DNA from: JAEUJM01 sp044221555
GTDB taxonomy: Bacteria > Actinomycetota > Acidimicrobiia > Acidimicrobiales > DATDAH01
Assembly: GCA_044221555.1 (NCBI GenBank)
Contig: JBGAOY010000022.1
Coordinates: 1 to 64,000, forward strand
Reading direction: 5' to 3'
DNA length: 64,000 nucleotides
A program made the translations under genes and the position numbers. Every line of letters begins with the position of its first letter. Positions within the stretch are counted from its first letter, which is position 1. The notes under the pieces are model-generated. The model saw only the letters and a program-made list of their open reading frames with translations, did not search any database and had not been told where the DNA came from. Below are positions 17,303-25,454 of the stretch, in pieces.

Positions 17303-18259
17303 GTGGGCCTCGGCGTGGCGATGGTGATCGCGCTCGGGTTGGCGCTGTCGATCCCGCTCGACGTGGTGGTGTTCGGGCTCCTGGCCATCGGCATGGTGCA
17401 CGTGGCCCTCGAGGTCCGGTACGTGTCGGGTCGCTACCACGGGGTGCTGCACGGCCGGTTCCTGGTGGGCGTGAACGTGGTGCTCGTCAGCATCGTGGTG
17501 AGCCGCCTGCTCCTGCCGGGGGTGCTGCCCCGCCGGGTCGAGATCGTACTGCTGGTGGGCATGCTGGCCGTCACGGTGCTGCTGGCCCGCTCGTGGCGGG
17601 CAAGGGCGGGGGGGCTGGCGGTGCTGGCGCCCGTGGCGGCGTTCGCCCTGCTCCGGCCCGACACCTGGTTCGTGGTGCAGGCCAACCTGCACAACCTGTT
17701 GCCGGCGGTGTTCCTGTGGGAGTGGTCGGCCACCATGGCCGACCCGGTCCGGCGTCGGGCCCTGCGGGGCACGACCCTGGCCTGGGCCGTGGCCGCGCCG
17801 ATCCTGCTCCTCTCGGGCGTGCTCGACCCGTGGCTGACCGCGGGCAGCTCCACCGCGTCGGCCACCGCCGGCGCCACGGTCGTGCCGTCGATCGTGCTCG
17901 ACCCCGCCGGCCCGGCGGCGGCGCGCTTCCTCGCCCTGTTCGCGTTCGCCCAGGTGATGCACTACACGGTGTGGTGCTGGTTCTTCCCCCGCCACGCGCC
18001 CGAGGCCACCGCCGCCTTCGAGGCCACACCGGTCGGCTCGAAGCTGCGAGGACGACGCCTGCTCCTGCTGGCGGCCGGTGCGACCGTGCTGGTGGCTCTG
18101 GTGGCGGCCCACGACTACGGCCAGGGCCGCACCCTCTACACGTCGCTGGCGTCGTACCACGCCTACCTCGAGTTCCCGGTGCTGATCGCCCTCACCATGG
18201 CCTGGGCCGGTGGCCTCCGCCCCGGGCGCGACCGCAACCCTGATTGGATGGTGCCATGA
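17303..18259 (+). CDS. Polytopic membrane protein of unknown function
   Basis: 318 residues with around eight to nine hydrophobic segments. Histidines and aromatic residues cluster at membrane edges: MVHVALEVRYVSGRYHGVLH, QANLHNLLPAVFLWEW and QVMHYTVWCWFFPRHAP. Such conserved His/Trp at helix ends could bind metal or haem, or act in a desaturase/carotenoid-cleavage type reaction, but I do not recognise the family. A GAGAGGT ribosome-binding site precedes GTG 17303; ATG 17321 is an alternative. Its stop overlaps the start of the next small gene by ATGA, so the two are made together. Confidence 0.75.
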   Translation: MGLGVAMVIALGLALSIPLDVVVFGLLAIGMVHVALEVRYVSGRYHGVLHGRFLVGVNVVLVSIVVSRLLLPGVLPRRVEIVLLVGMLAVTVLLARSWRARAGGLAVLAPVAAFALLRPDTWFVVQANLHNLLPAVFLWEWSATMADPVRRRALRGTTLAWAVAAPILLLSGVLDPWLTAGSSTASATAGATVVPSIVLDPAGPAAARFLALFAFAQVMHYTVWCWFFPRHAPEATAAFEATPVGSKLRGRRLLLLAAGATVLVALVAAHDYGQGRTLYTSLASYHAYLEFPVLIALTMAWAGGLRPGRDRNPDWMVP

Positions 18260-18414
18260 GCCTGCTGCTCCGCCTGGTCGTCCTCGCCGACATCCCCGAC
18301 GAGAGCAATTCCTCGTCGTCGTCCCCGGTGCTGTTCATCGTGGGCGCGGTGCTGTTGGTGGCCGCCGCCGTGGGCGTGTGGCTCTTGATCCGCCGCTCCC
18401 GCCGCTCGTCCTGA
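18256..18414 (+). CDS. 52-residue single-pass membrane peptide
   Basis: The ATG overlaps the previous stop codon (ATGA, 18256-18259). The peptide starts MSLLLRLVVLADIPDES, has a Ser-rich link (SNSSSSS), one strong transmembrane helix (VLFIVGAVLLVAAAVGVWLL) and a basic end (IRRSRRSS), giving an N-out/C-in orientation by the positive-inside rule. The overlap means translational coupling, so it is probably a subunit or stabiliser of the upstream polytopic protein. It is too short for usual gene-finding cut-offs. No relatives are known to me. Confidence 0.7.
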   Translation: MSLLLRLVVLADIPDESNSSSSSPVLFIVGAVLLVAAAVGVWLLIRRSRRSS

Positions 18415-18462
18415 CCCCACCCACCGGGGGCGTGCCCGGCACGGCTCATGCGGGCGCCCAAC

Positions 18463-18481
18463 GCCGGCGATGAGCGCCGGC
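18463..18481. terminator. Bidirectional stem-loop
   Basis: GCCGGCG, loop ATGAG, CGCCGGC: a perfect 7-bp stem between two convergent genes (the small membrane peptide and the DUF2510 protein). Position supports a shared terminator; there is no T tract. Confidence 0.5.
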
Positions 18482-18527
18482 CTGCCTCGACCGAGCGGCG
18501 GCCGCGCTCGACCGGACGGCGGTGTGG

Positions 18528-19010
18528 TCAGGCGGCGGTGGTGGGTGTGGTGTCGGGCGGGTTGGTGACCGGTGGCTCGGTGACGGGTGGCTCGGTGACG
18601 GGCGGCTCGGTGACCGGGGCACCGGTGGACGCCGGCGAGTCGGTGGCCGGCGTGGGCGAGTCGCCCGTGTCGTCGCGGGTCAGCACCAGCACGATGAGCA
18701 CCGCCACCGCGATGGCGACGAGCACGCCGATGATGGCCAACGCGGGCGAGCGCCGGGGTGGCGCCGGCGGCGGTGCGCCCTGCGGCCCGGCGGTGGCGCC
18801 GGCCGCGGCGCCGGTGGTGGCGCCAGTGGTGGCCCGCAACTCGCTGCCGGGGATCGGTGGGATCGCGACCTGATCGGGATCGGGCGGCAGCTTCAGCGTG
18901 ACGCCGCCCCGCGACACGGCGTCGGTCCAGCGCAGACCGTTCCAGTAGCGACCGTCGGCCTGCCCGAACGGGTCGATGTACCACCCCGCAGGTGTGGTGC
19001 TCTCGGGCAT
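18528..19010 (-). CDS. DUF2510 domain membrane protein with Pro/Thr tail
   Basis: 160 residues. The N-terminus is a DUF2510 domain (PAGWYIDPFGQADGRYWNG, then LRWTDAV), common in actinobacteria and found ahead of membrane segments. A Gly/Ala/Pro linker leads to one transmembrane helix (ALAIIGVLVAIAVAVLIVLVL). The outside tail contains four P-P/A-V-T-E/N-P-type repeats (PVTEP), encoded by repeated 15-bp units at 18570-18625, ending DTTPTTAA. The tail is probably extended through the cell wall. An AGGAG site precedes ATG 19010. Function unknown. Confidence 0.8.
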   Translation of the reverse strand: MPESTTPAGWYIDPFGQADGRYWNGLRWTDAVSRGGVTLKLPPDPDQVAIPPIPGSELRATTGATTGAAAGATAGPQGAPPPAPPRRSPALAIIGVLVAIAVAVLIVLVLTRDDTGDSPTPATDSPASTGAPVTEPPVTEPPVTEPPVTNPPDTTPTTAA

Positions 19011-19160
19011 CGTGGGTCTCCTGTCGTCGCCCCGGCGGCGCGTGCCGCCCCCAAACCGTAGGGGCACGCACCGATCGGGTCGCGCACCCCGATCGGCGCA
19101 GCCGGGCGACGCTCGACGCTTCCCGGAGGTCGCCGGCCGACCGCACCCGCGCGCGGTGGC

Positions 19161-20420
19161 CTACCGGGCGGGGAACGTGTCGTGGATGGCGCCGATGAGC
19201 TGGGGGAACGCCAGCAGATGGGTGCCGAGCATCGGTTTGCCGGTGGTCAGCAGGGCCACGACCAGGTCGCGGTCGGGGTCGGCCCAGGTGAGCATGTTGG
19301 ACATCCCCAGGTGACCGAAGGCCCGTCGATGGCCCCAGCCGTAGAGGCTGAGGCCCTCGTTGCCCAGCATGAAGGCCGAGCTGTACCGCATGGGCAGGCC
19401 GAGCATGCGGTCGAAGGGCGTGCCCACGTCCTCGGGCTCGAGGGCACGGGCGATGGTGTCGGCCGCGAACACGCGGGTGCCGTCGATCTCGCCGCCGTTG
19501 AGCAGGCACTGGTAGAAGGTGGCGGCGTCGCGGGCGGTGACGATGACGTTGCCCGACGGCACCACCGCGGTGAGGAACCGAGGGTCGTTCGACATGCGCA
19601 GCAACCGGCCCCAGGGGGCGCCGAGGGCCCGCTGGAAGAAGACCTCGAGCGGGAGCAGGAAGGCCAGGCCGGTCTCGACGTTCTCGGCCACCAGGTCGAC
19701 CTCGGCGGGGTCGACACCGAAGCTGAACCGGGACAGGCCGAGGGGCCCGCGCACCTCGTCGTCGAGGATGTCGCGCAGGCTGCGACCGGTGGCGTGCCGG
19801 GCCACCATCTCCATCACGAACCCGCCGACTACGGCGTGGTAGGCGGGTGGCCCCCCGATCGGCGCGGACGGACGCAGCTCGCACAGCACCGCCTCGGCCC
19901 GCTCGGGGTCGGCCAGCATGTCGAGGTCGAACGCTTCCCTCGGCATGGTGGGGATGCCGGCCTGGTGGCTCAGCACGTGGCGCAGCGTGATGGCGCCCTT
20001 GCCGTGCTTCGCGAACCCGGGCACGTGGTCGGCCACCCGATCGTCGATCGAGAGCACCCCCTGCTCCTCCAGCTTGTGCATCAGCATGCCGGTGACGGCC
20101 TTGGACGCAGAGAACAGGTTGACGGGCGTGTCCAGCTGCATCGCCACGGCCGCGTCGGGGTCGAAGGGGCGGTCGGGGCGCACCCCTCGGGCATGACCGA
20201 TCGCCCGGTCGATCACCACCTCGCCCTCGTGACGGACGCACATCTGGATGCCGGGGTGCATCCCCGTGCGGTAGAGCGCCTCGACCCGCTCCCACACCGC
20301 GTCGACCGGCACGGTCGCCGGCGCTTCGTGGCCCCGCACCGTCACGGCGTCCACGGCCTCGGGCACCGCGGCGCGGCGTGCCAGCGCACCCACCGTGGTG
20401 TCCACCATCCACCTGATCAC
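19161..20420 (-). CDS. Serine hydrolase, class C beta-lactamase family
   Basis: A 419-residue protein of the beta-lactamase/esterase EstB-like family (PF00144). The SxxK motif is NLFSASKAVTG (Ser104, Lys107), the second motif position is PPAYHAV (Tyr with Ala where Asn is usual), and the third is near the end at GHLGMSN. There is no signal peptide, so it is more likely a cytoplasmic esterase or carboxylesterase than a lactamase. A GGGGAGAGG site lies 5 nt before GTG 20420. Long HVLSHQAGIPTMP segment is typical of the family. Substrate not known. Confidence 0.85.
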   Translation of the reverse strand: MIRWMVDTTVGALARRAAVPEAVDAVTVRGHEAPATVPVDAVWERVEALYRTGMHPGIQMCVRHEGEVVIDRAIGHARGVRPDRPFDPDAAVAMQLDTPVNLFSASKAVTGMLMHKLEEQGVLSIDDRVADHVPGFAKHGKGAITLRHVLSHQAGIPTMPREAFDLDMLADPERAEAVLCELRPSAPIGGPPAYHAVVGGFVMEMVARHATGRSLRDILDDEVRGPLGLSRFSFGVDPAEVDLVAENVETGLAFLLPLEVFFQRALGAPWGRLLRMSNDPRFLTAVVPSGNVIVTARDAATFYQCLLNGGEIDGTRVFAADTIARALEPEDVGTPFDRMLGLPMRYSSAFMLGNEGLSLYGWGHRRAFGHLGMSNMLTWADPDRDLVVALLTTGKPMLGTHLLAFPQLIGAIHDTFPAR

Positions 20421-20517
20421 GAGCCTCTCCCCTCGAGCGTCCGGGCGAGGCTACGCAACGCGGCACGTGGTGCCGGTCGCCGGGCGGCGCAGGAGACGAG
20501 CGCCGGCCGGGCCGGGC

Positions 20518-21099
20518 TCAACGACCCGTGATGATCGCGGCGATCGTCGCCTCGGCGACGGGCCGGTAGTCCCACACGTCGACCCCCACGTTGACCTGGC
20601 GCCCCTCGGTGCGCCACCGGTCGTGCACGTGGCCGTGCAGGATCCAGCGGCCGTCGTCGTGGGGGCGGAACTCGGTGTAGCGGTCGACGGGCTGACTGTC
20701 GCCCTGGTAGGGGAAGTGGCCGGCGAGCACACCCACGCCGCCGACCGTGAGCTCGACGGTGCCCTGGTGGATCTCGTCGAACCCGGCGTCGCGGTAGGCG
20801 GCGGCCCACTCACCGGGGTGCGCCCGGGGCCGGGCCCGATACCCGCTCCAGCAGCGGTCGTGGTTGCCCGCGACCAGCACCTTGCGACCGGCCAGGCCGG
20901 CGACGAGGGTCAACGACTGCCGGATCGGCCCCATGGCCAGGTCGCCCAGCACCCACACCTCGTCACCGGCGGCGACCACCTCGTTCCACCGCGCGACGAG
21001 CGCGGCGTTCATGGCCTCGACGTCGGCGAAGGGGCGGTGGCAGTACCGGATGATGTTCTCGTGGCCCAGGTGGAGGTCGGCGGTGAACCAGCGGGACAC
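20518..21099 (-). CDS. Calcineurin-like metallophosphoesterase
   Basis: 193 residues with the full metallophosphoesterase set: ADLHLGH (Asp8, His10), VLGDLAMG, GNHDRCW, AGHFPYQGD and HGHVHDRW. It binds two metals and splits phosphomono- or diesters. The family resembles small cytosolic MPEs of bacteria and phages. Start GTG 21099 gives the first metal ligand at the usual distance. It is the last gene in a same-strand run with the MBL hydrolase (56-bp gap) and the metallopeptidase, and may act with them. The substrate is not known. Confidence 0.85.
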   Translation of the reverse strand: MSRWFTADLHLGHENIIRYCHRPFADVEAMNAALVARWNEVVAAGDEVWVLGDLAMGPIRQSLTLVAGLAGRKVLVAGNHDRCWSGYRARPRAHPGEWAAAYRDAGFDEIHQGTVELTVGGVGVLAGHFPYQGDSQPVDRYTEFRPHDDGRWILHGHVHDRWRTEGRQVNVGVDVWDYRPVAEATIAAIITGR

Positions 21100-21155
21100 G
21101 CGTCCATCCTGGCGCCGGAACGGCGCGACCCCGACCGGTTCGCCCCGAAATCCGG

Positions 21156-22493
21156 TCAGAGCGGGACGGTGACCTCCCGCCACCAGCCAGTGGTGGCGTC
21201 GCAGTCCTGGGTGTTGAACAGGCGGCTGCGCCTGGTGAGCTCGTCGACCAGACGCCGCCGTGGCACCTCGGTGCCGTGGTCCTCGTCGCCGTGCTTGCCC
21301 GAGGTGGTGGACAGCAGGGTGACGAGTCGCTCGTCGGGATCGACGAGGTCCTTGCGGGTGAAGCCGCCCCACAGCATCGTCCGTGGTGTGGCGTTGAGGC
21401 TGCCGTGGTGGCCCACCTTGTACACCTTGGTGGCGGCCAGCCGCTGGCGGATGTCGGCCGCCTCGGGCGCGAGCTCGAGGGCGTAGCGCCAGTTCTCGAG
21501 CTGCGCGTCGCCGGGGAAGAGCAGCCGGCTGTCGCCCACGGAGAACAACAGGATCAGGCTGGTGTTGTTCATCACCCCGTCGAGGATGCGCACCAGTGCC
21601 AGCAGCTCCTCGGCCTGCATCTTGTCGATGCGGGGGATCAGCCAGCGGGCCTCCTGCGCGCGGGCGCGGGTTCCGGCCTTGCGGGCGCCGGGGAAGAGCG
21701 GGTCGTGGCCCCCGACGACGGCCTGCCCGGCCGACGCCGCCAGGAGCGACCAGAACTCGTCGGCGTCGGTGTCGGCCATGCGGGCGATCTCGTCGGACTG
21801 GGCCAGCGTGGGTGGGCCGAGCACCTCGACCTCGACCCCCGGCAGGAGGGACCCGATGCGCAGGTCGGTGCCGAACGACGCGTACACGCGCCGCTTGCCG
21901 AGCGCCTGCAGGGCCCGCACGGCATCGATGTTCTTCAGGTTGGCCTCGCCGATGAACGCCAACTGGTCGGCGACGGTCCTGGTCACGCCCTTGGTGGCCC
22001 GCACCCGGGGCACCTGCTGGAGCACCTGGTCGGCGGCCTCGTGCAGGGTGTCGAGCCGGGCCGCGAAGCGCCGGGCGGCCATGCCGCGGGTGCCGCCCGT
22101 ACCGCTGCTGCTCCCACCAACCCCGCCGCGCACGCCGGCGGCCCCGGTGGCGTCGACGGCGAGGTCGGGCTTCTCGGTCCACGGCTGCACGACCACATCG
22201 GGCTGCAGGCCGGCGATGATGCGGCCCGACTCGCCCGCGAACCCCGAGATGTGGTCGCGGTGGCGGTGGGTGGCGACCACCATCTGGAGCTTGCCACCGC
22301 AGTCGTCGGCGATCTTGCGGGCCACCGCCTCCATCGAGTCGGGCCGGAACTTGGCCGCCCGCTTCGTCGTGCCGAAGTCGACCAGCACGTGGCGTGCCGT
22401 GCCGTCCGGGTACGAGAAGCGCAACAGCACGCAGTCGCCGAAGCCCACGTTGTAGACGATCATCGTGGCCTCGGTGGGCGTGGTCACCGCCAT
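21156..22493 (-). CDS. ComEC/Rec2-type metallo-beta-lactamase hydrolase
   Basis: 445 residues. This is the soluble MBL-fold domain seen in ComEC: metal motif THRHRDH (His76, His78, Asp80, His81), LLFPGDAQ (Asp bridging metals) and KVGHHGSLNAT (second-site His). It has no transmembrane segments, unlike full ComEC. A long insert (residues ~105-200, Gly/Ser-rich SSSGTGGTRG) divides the metal motifs. Such proteins act as nucleases or phosphodiesterases. ATG 22493 is used; an ATG at residue 11 is possible. It lies 58 bp after the metallopeptidase stop, same strand. Confidence 0.8.
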   Translation of the reverse strand: MAVTTPTEATMIVYNVGFGDCVLLRFSYPDGTARHVLVDFGTTKRAAKFRPDSMEAVARKIADDCGGKLQMVVATHRHRDHISGFAGESGRIIAGLQPDVVVQPWTEKPDLAVDATGAAGVRGGVGGSSSGTGGTRGMAARRFAARLDTLHEAADQVLQQVPRVRATKGVTRTVADQLAFIGEANLKNIDAVRALQALGKRRVYASFGTDLRIGSLLPGVEVEVLGPPTLAQSDEIARMADTDADEFWSLLAASAGQAVVGGHDPLFPGARKAGTRARAQEARWLIPRIDKMQAEELLALVRILDGVMNNTSLILLFSVGDSRLLFPGDAQLENWRYALELAPEAADIRQRLAATKVYKVGHHGSLNATPRTMLWGGFTRKDLVDPDERLVTLLSTTSGKHGDEDHGTEVPRRRLVDELTRRSRLFNTQDCDATTGWWREVTVPL

Positions 22494-22551
22494 GGCGCCG
22501 CCTCCCCAGAGCCGTGCGTCGTCCGAGCCCAGCGGGTGGTCACCTGACGCC

Positions 22552-24258
22552 TCACCAGGTCTCCTCCCGCCGAGACGCCACCGCGGAGGCCCGCAGCCGG
22601 TGCACGTTGGCCAACCGGGCCTGGAACCGGGCCCCCCGGGCGAACGCCCCCGACTCGTGGAGGTAGTCGATCTGCTCCTGGGTGCGCGCCAGCGCCTCGG
22701 GCTCGGACCGCGACGGCAGCCGGTTGGAGATCTCGTACTTCAACATCCCGTACTCGTCGAGCACCAGGGTGGTGCCCCCCTCCAACGCCACCTCGGTGTC
22801 GTCGGCCATCCCGGTGGGCTTGCGGAGCCCGAAGGCGGCCAACTCGCCCCCGGTGAGGTCGAGGTACTGGATGCAGGTGGCGACGGTCTCACGCACCGTC
22901 AGGCCGTCCTCGGGCTCGACCCGGACACAGGGCCACAGGTCGCTGACCCAGGAGTAGGCGGTGATGGGCAGCTTCAGCGCATCGCGGTTGGCCCAGATCA
23001 GCCGGAACATCTCGGTGGGGTCGGACTGCACGCTGCTGAACCGGACGCCCGGGTGGTGGAGGAGCCGGTCGGTCCGCTCCCACAGGCCGTCGGCGGTGCC
23101 GGCGGCCGGCGCGATGCCGTAGGCGCCGAACCAGGACCGCAGGGCGTCGCGGAGGTGGTACCGGCTGTCGTCGGAACGGACCTCGGCGTCCGCGGTGAGC
23201 GCCGCCGACAGGAAGTCGCCGAAGCGGAGGTGGACCGGTGGGGTGTAGTCGAGGGCCCGGATCATCATCGTCAGCAACAGGCCGGCGATGGTGGCCCCCT
23301 CCTCGACGGCCCGGTCACGGTCGATCGTGGCGCTGCCCGGCGGGGTCAGGGCCGTGAGCCGCGTGGTCCAGACCTCCAGGAAGGCCTGGCACACCGCGGC
23401 CACCAGCACCTCGCCGCGCCGGTGCGAGTCGGCGAACTCGGGCCACTCGAGGATGGTCGGGTCGGGGTCGAGGCTCACCGAGCGCCGGAGCGCACCGGTG
23501 AGCCCGGGATCGACCTCGTCGGCCATCTCCTCGGCCAGCGCGAACAGCGCCGACCTCCGCAGGCGGTCCGCCCGGAACCGCGCCTTCGGCACGTACTGAC
23601 CCGGCGGCCGGTGCTCGCGATCGCGGCCCACGTCGTCGACCAGGCGGGCGGTCACCTCGGTCATGGTGAACACCGACAGCAGCGCCACGATGTCGGCGAA
23701 CCCCTCGTGGAACGCGGCCTGGTCGGGTGACGACGGCTTCATGAACCGCCGGCGCAGCCCGTCGAGCAGGGCGTGGGTGGTCTCGTGCACCACCACGTCG
23801 TGGGACAGGCAGGTGAACACCCGCCGGCCGTCCCGGCTGAAGTAGCCGAACAGGAGCGCCTCGCTGTCGGGCGCGTAGAAGGCGTTGGCCACGTCGAACG
23901 CGTGGGGGACCACCTTGATCTGGTGGGCGGGGAAGCCCCAGCCCACCCGGCGGCCCAAGGCCTGCTCGAACCGGGCGACCGTCCCCATCACCAGCCCGTA
24001 GACGTTCTGGGCGTGGAAGCCCGGGTCGCCCAGGATCTCGTCGTCGCTCGGCTCGCGCTGCCAGTCGTGGCGCCGACTGGCCTGGTAGAGCGTCTTGCTG
24101 GAGCTGTCGTAGTCCACCACGCTCACCCGGTGCCCGGTGGGGCCGGCCTCGAGCTCCTCGGCGGGGAAGCTGACGAGGCCCGTGAGGATCCGTCCGCCGA
24201 CCCGCACCGACGGGTCCTGTGCGACCACCCTGACCTGCATCGTCTGGGCGCCTGCCAT
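22552..24258 (-). CDS. Zinc metallopeptidase, gluzincin-like
   Basis: 568 residues. The active site is VVVHETTHALLDGL (HExxH at 158-162) with a third ligand Glu185 in AAFHEGFADI, 23 residues on, as in M4/M36-like gluzincins. There is no signal peptide or propeptide, so it acts inside the cell, unlike secreted thermolysins. The N-terminal 100 residues precede a region with VYGLVMGTVARFEQALGRRV, and the C-terminal half (about 350 residues) is mostly helical with no known domain. A GAGGGG site lies before ATG 24258. It heads the three-gene run with the MBL hydrolase and phosphoesterase. Confidence 0.8.
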   Translation of the reverse strand: MAGAQTMQVRVVAQDPSVRVGGRILTGLVSFPAEELEAGPTGHRVSVVDYDSSSKTLYQASRRHDWQREPSDDEILGDPGFHAQNVYGLVMGTVARFEQALGRRVGWGFPAHQIKVVPHAFDVANAFYAPDSEALLFGYFSRDGRRVFTCLSHDVVVHETTHALLDGLRRRFMKPSSPDQAAFHEGFADIVALLSVFTMTEVTARLVDDVGRDREHRPPGQYVPKARFRADRLRRSALFALAEEMADEVDPGLTGALRRSVSLDPDPTILEWPEFADSHRRGEVLVAAVCQAFLEVWTTRLTALTPPGSATIDRDRAVEEGATIAGLLLTMMIRALDYTPPVHLRFGDFLSAALTADAEVRSDDSRYHLRDALRSWFGAYGIAPAAGTADGLWERTDRLLHHPGVRFSSVQSDPTEMFRLIWANRDALKLPITAYSWVSDLWPCVRVEPEDGLTVRETVATCIQYLDLTGGELAAFGLRKPTGMADDTEVALEGGTTLVLDEYGMLKYEISNRLPSRSEPEALARTQEQIDYLHESGAFARGARFQARLANVHRLRASAVASRREETW

Positions 24259-24433
24259 GGCGTCGTCCCCTCGGCGGCGGTTCGGCCTGAACGCTGGGAC
24301 GACGCTACGTCCGATCGCCGACGGGTGCCACCGGTTCCGCCGGCGACGGGCCCGCAGGCGTCCCGGAGCGCCTTCGGTGACGCGTGCGACAGGATGAGGG
24401 GCGCCGCCGCGCCCGCCACCCGAAGGAGCACCA

Positions 24434-25426
24434 ATGCGAGCCGTCCTCTCCACCAACACCGGTGGGCCCGACACCCTGGAGCTGCAGGACCTGCCCGCGC
24501 CGACGGCCGGGCCCGGTCAGGTGGTGCTGGACGTGAAGGCGGTGTCGGTGAACTACCCCGACGTCCTCATCATCGAGGACCTCTACCAGTTCAAGCCCGC
24601 CCGCCCCTTCGCCCCGGGTGCCGAGGTGTCGGGGGTGGTGGCGTCGGTGGGCGAGGGCGTCACGTCGCCCCGCGTGGGTGACCGGGTGCTGGCCGTGCCC
24701 GGCTTCGGCGGCATGGCCGAGCAGGTGGCCGTGGGGGCCGACGCCTGCATCCCCATCCCCGACGACATGCCCTTCGACGATGCCGCCGCGCTGTTGATGG
24801 CCTACGGCACCAGCCACTACGCCCTCAAGGACCGGGCCCGCGCCCGGGAGGGCGAGCGCCTGTTCGTGCTCGGCGCCGCCGGTGGGGTGGGCCTGGCCGC
24901 GGTGCAACTCGGCAAGGCCATGGGGCTCACGGTGATCGCGGGCTGCAGCTCCCAGGAGAAGGTGGACCTGTGCCGCCGGCACGGTGCCGACGCCGGCATC
25001 GTCTACCCCCGCCAGCCCCTCGACCGCGATCAGCAGAAGGCCCTGTCCAACGAGATCAAGGACGTCGGTGGCGGTGGGGTCGACATCGTCTACGACGCGG
25101 TCGGCGGCGACTACGCCGAGCCCGCCGTCCGGGCGCTCAATTGGGAGGGTCGCTTCCTGGTGGTCGGGTTCCCCGCGGGCATCCCAAAGCTGCCCCTCAA
25201 CCTGACGCTCCTGAAGTCGTGCCAGATCGTCGGGGTGTTCTGGGGCGCGTTCGTGATGAGCCAGCCCGAGGCCAACGCCGCCAACGTGGCCGAACTGTTC
25301 CGGCTCTACGCCGAGGGCCGCATCAAGCCCTACATCTCCAGCCGCTACCCGCTCGAGCGGTCCGCCGACGCCATCCGCGAGCTCGGCGAGCGCCGCGCCG
25401 AGGGCAAGGTGATCGTCACGGTGTGA
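24434..25426 (+). CDS. NADPH:quinone oxidoreductase (zinc-free MDR family)
   Basis: 330 residues of the medium-chain dehydrogenase/reductase family, quinone oxidoreductase branch. It has the GroES-like N-terminal half (SVNYPDVLIIEDLYQ, PGAEVSGVVASVGEGV), no zinc cysteines, and the Rossmann motif VLGAAGGVGLAAVQLGKA. The end YISSRYPLERSADAIREL is typical. It reduces quinones, enones or acyl-CoA type substrates with NADPH. AAGGAG lies 7 nt before ATG 24434. The gene ends 24 bp from the convergent amidohydrolase, sharing a stem-loop. Confidence 0.9.
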   Translation: MRAVLSTNTGGPDTLELQDLPAPTAGPGQVVLDVKAVSVNYPDVLIIEDLYQFKPARPFAPGAEVSGVVASVGEGVTSPRVGDRVLAVPGFGGMAEQVAVGADACIPIPDDMPFDDAAALLMAYGTSHYALKDRARAREGERLFVLGAAGGVGLAAVQLGKAMGLTVIAGCSSQEKVDLCRRHGADAGIVYPRQPLDRDQQKALSNEIKDVGGGGVDIVYDAVGGDYAEPAVRALNWEGRFLVVGFPAGIPKLPLNLTLLKSCQIVGVFWGAFVMSQPEANAANVAELFRLYAEGRIKPYISSRYPLERSADAIRELGERRAEGKVIVTV

Positions 25427-25454
25427 GCCGGCCGGGCCGTTCCCGGCGGCTCAC
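25423..25454. terminator. Bidirectional terminator hairpin
   Basis: GTGAGCCGGCCGGG pairs with CCCGGCGGCTCAC (one bulged G) around a short loop CCGTT. It covers the stop codons of both convergent genes, so one hairpin could end both transcripts. Confidence 0.55.

Noticed and set aside
19161..20420. True class C beta-lactamase giving resistance
   Set aside because: No signal peptide, and the second motif has YHA in place of YxN; an esterase-type role is more likely.
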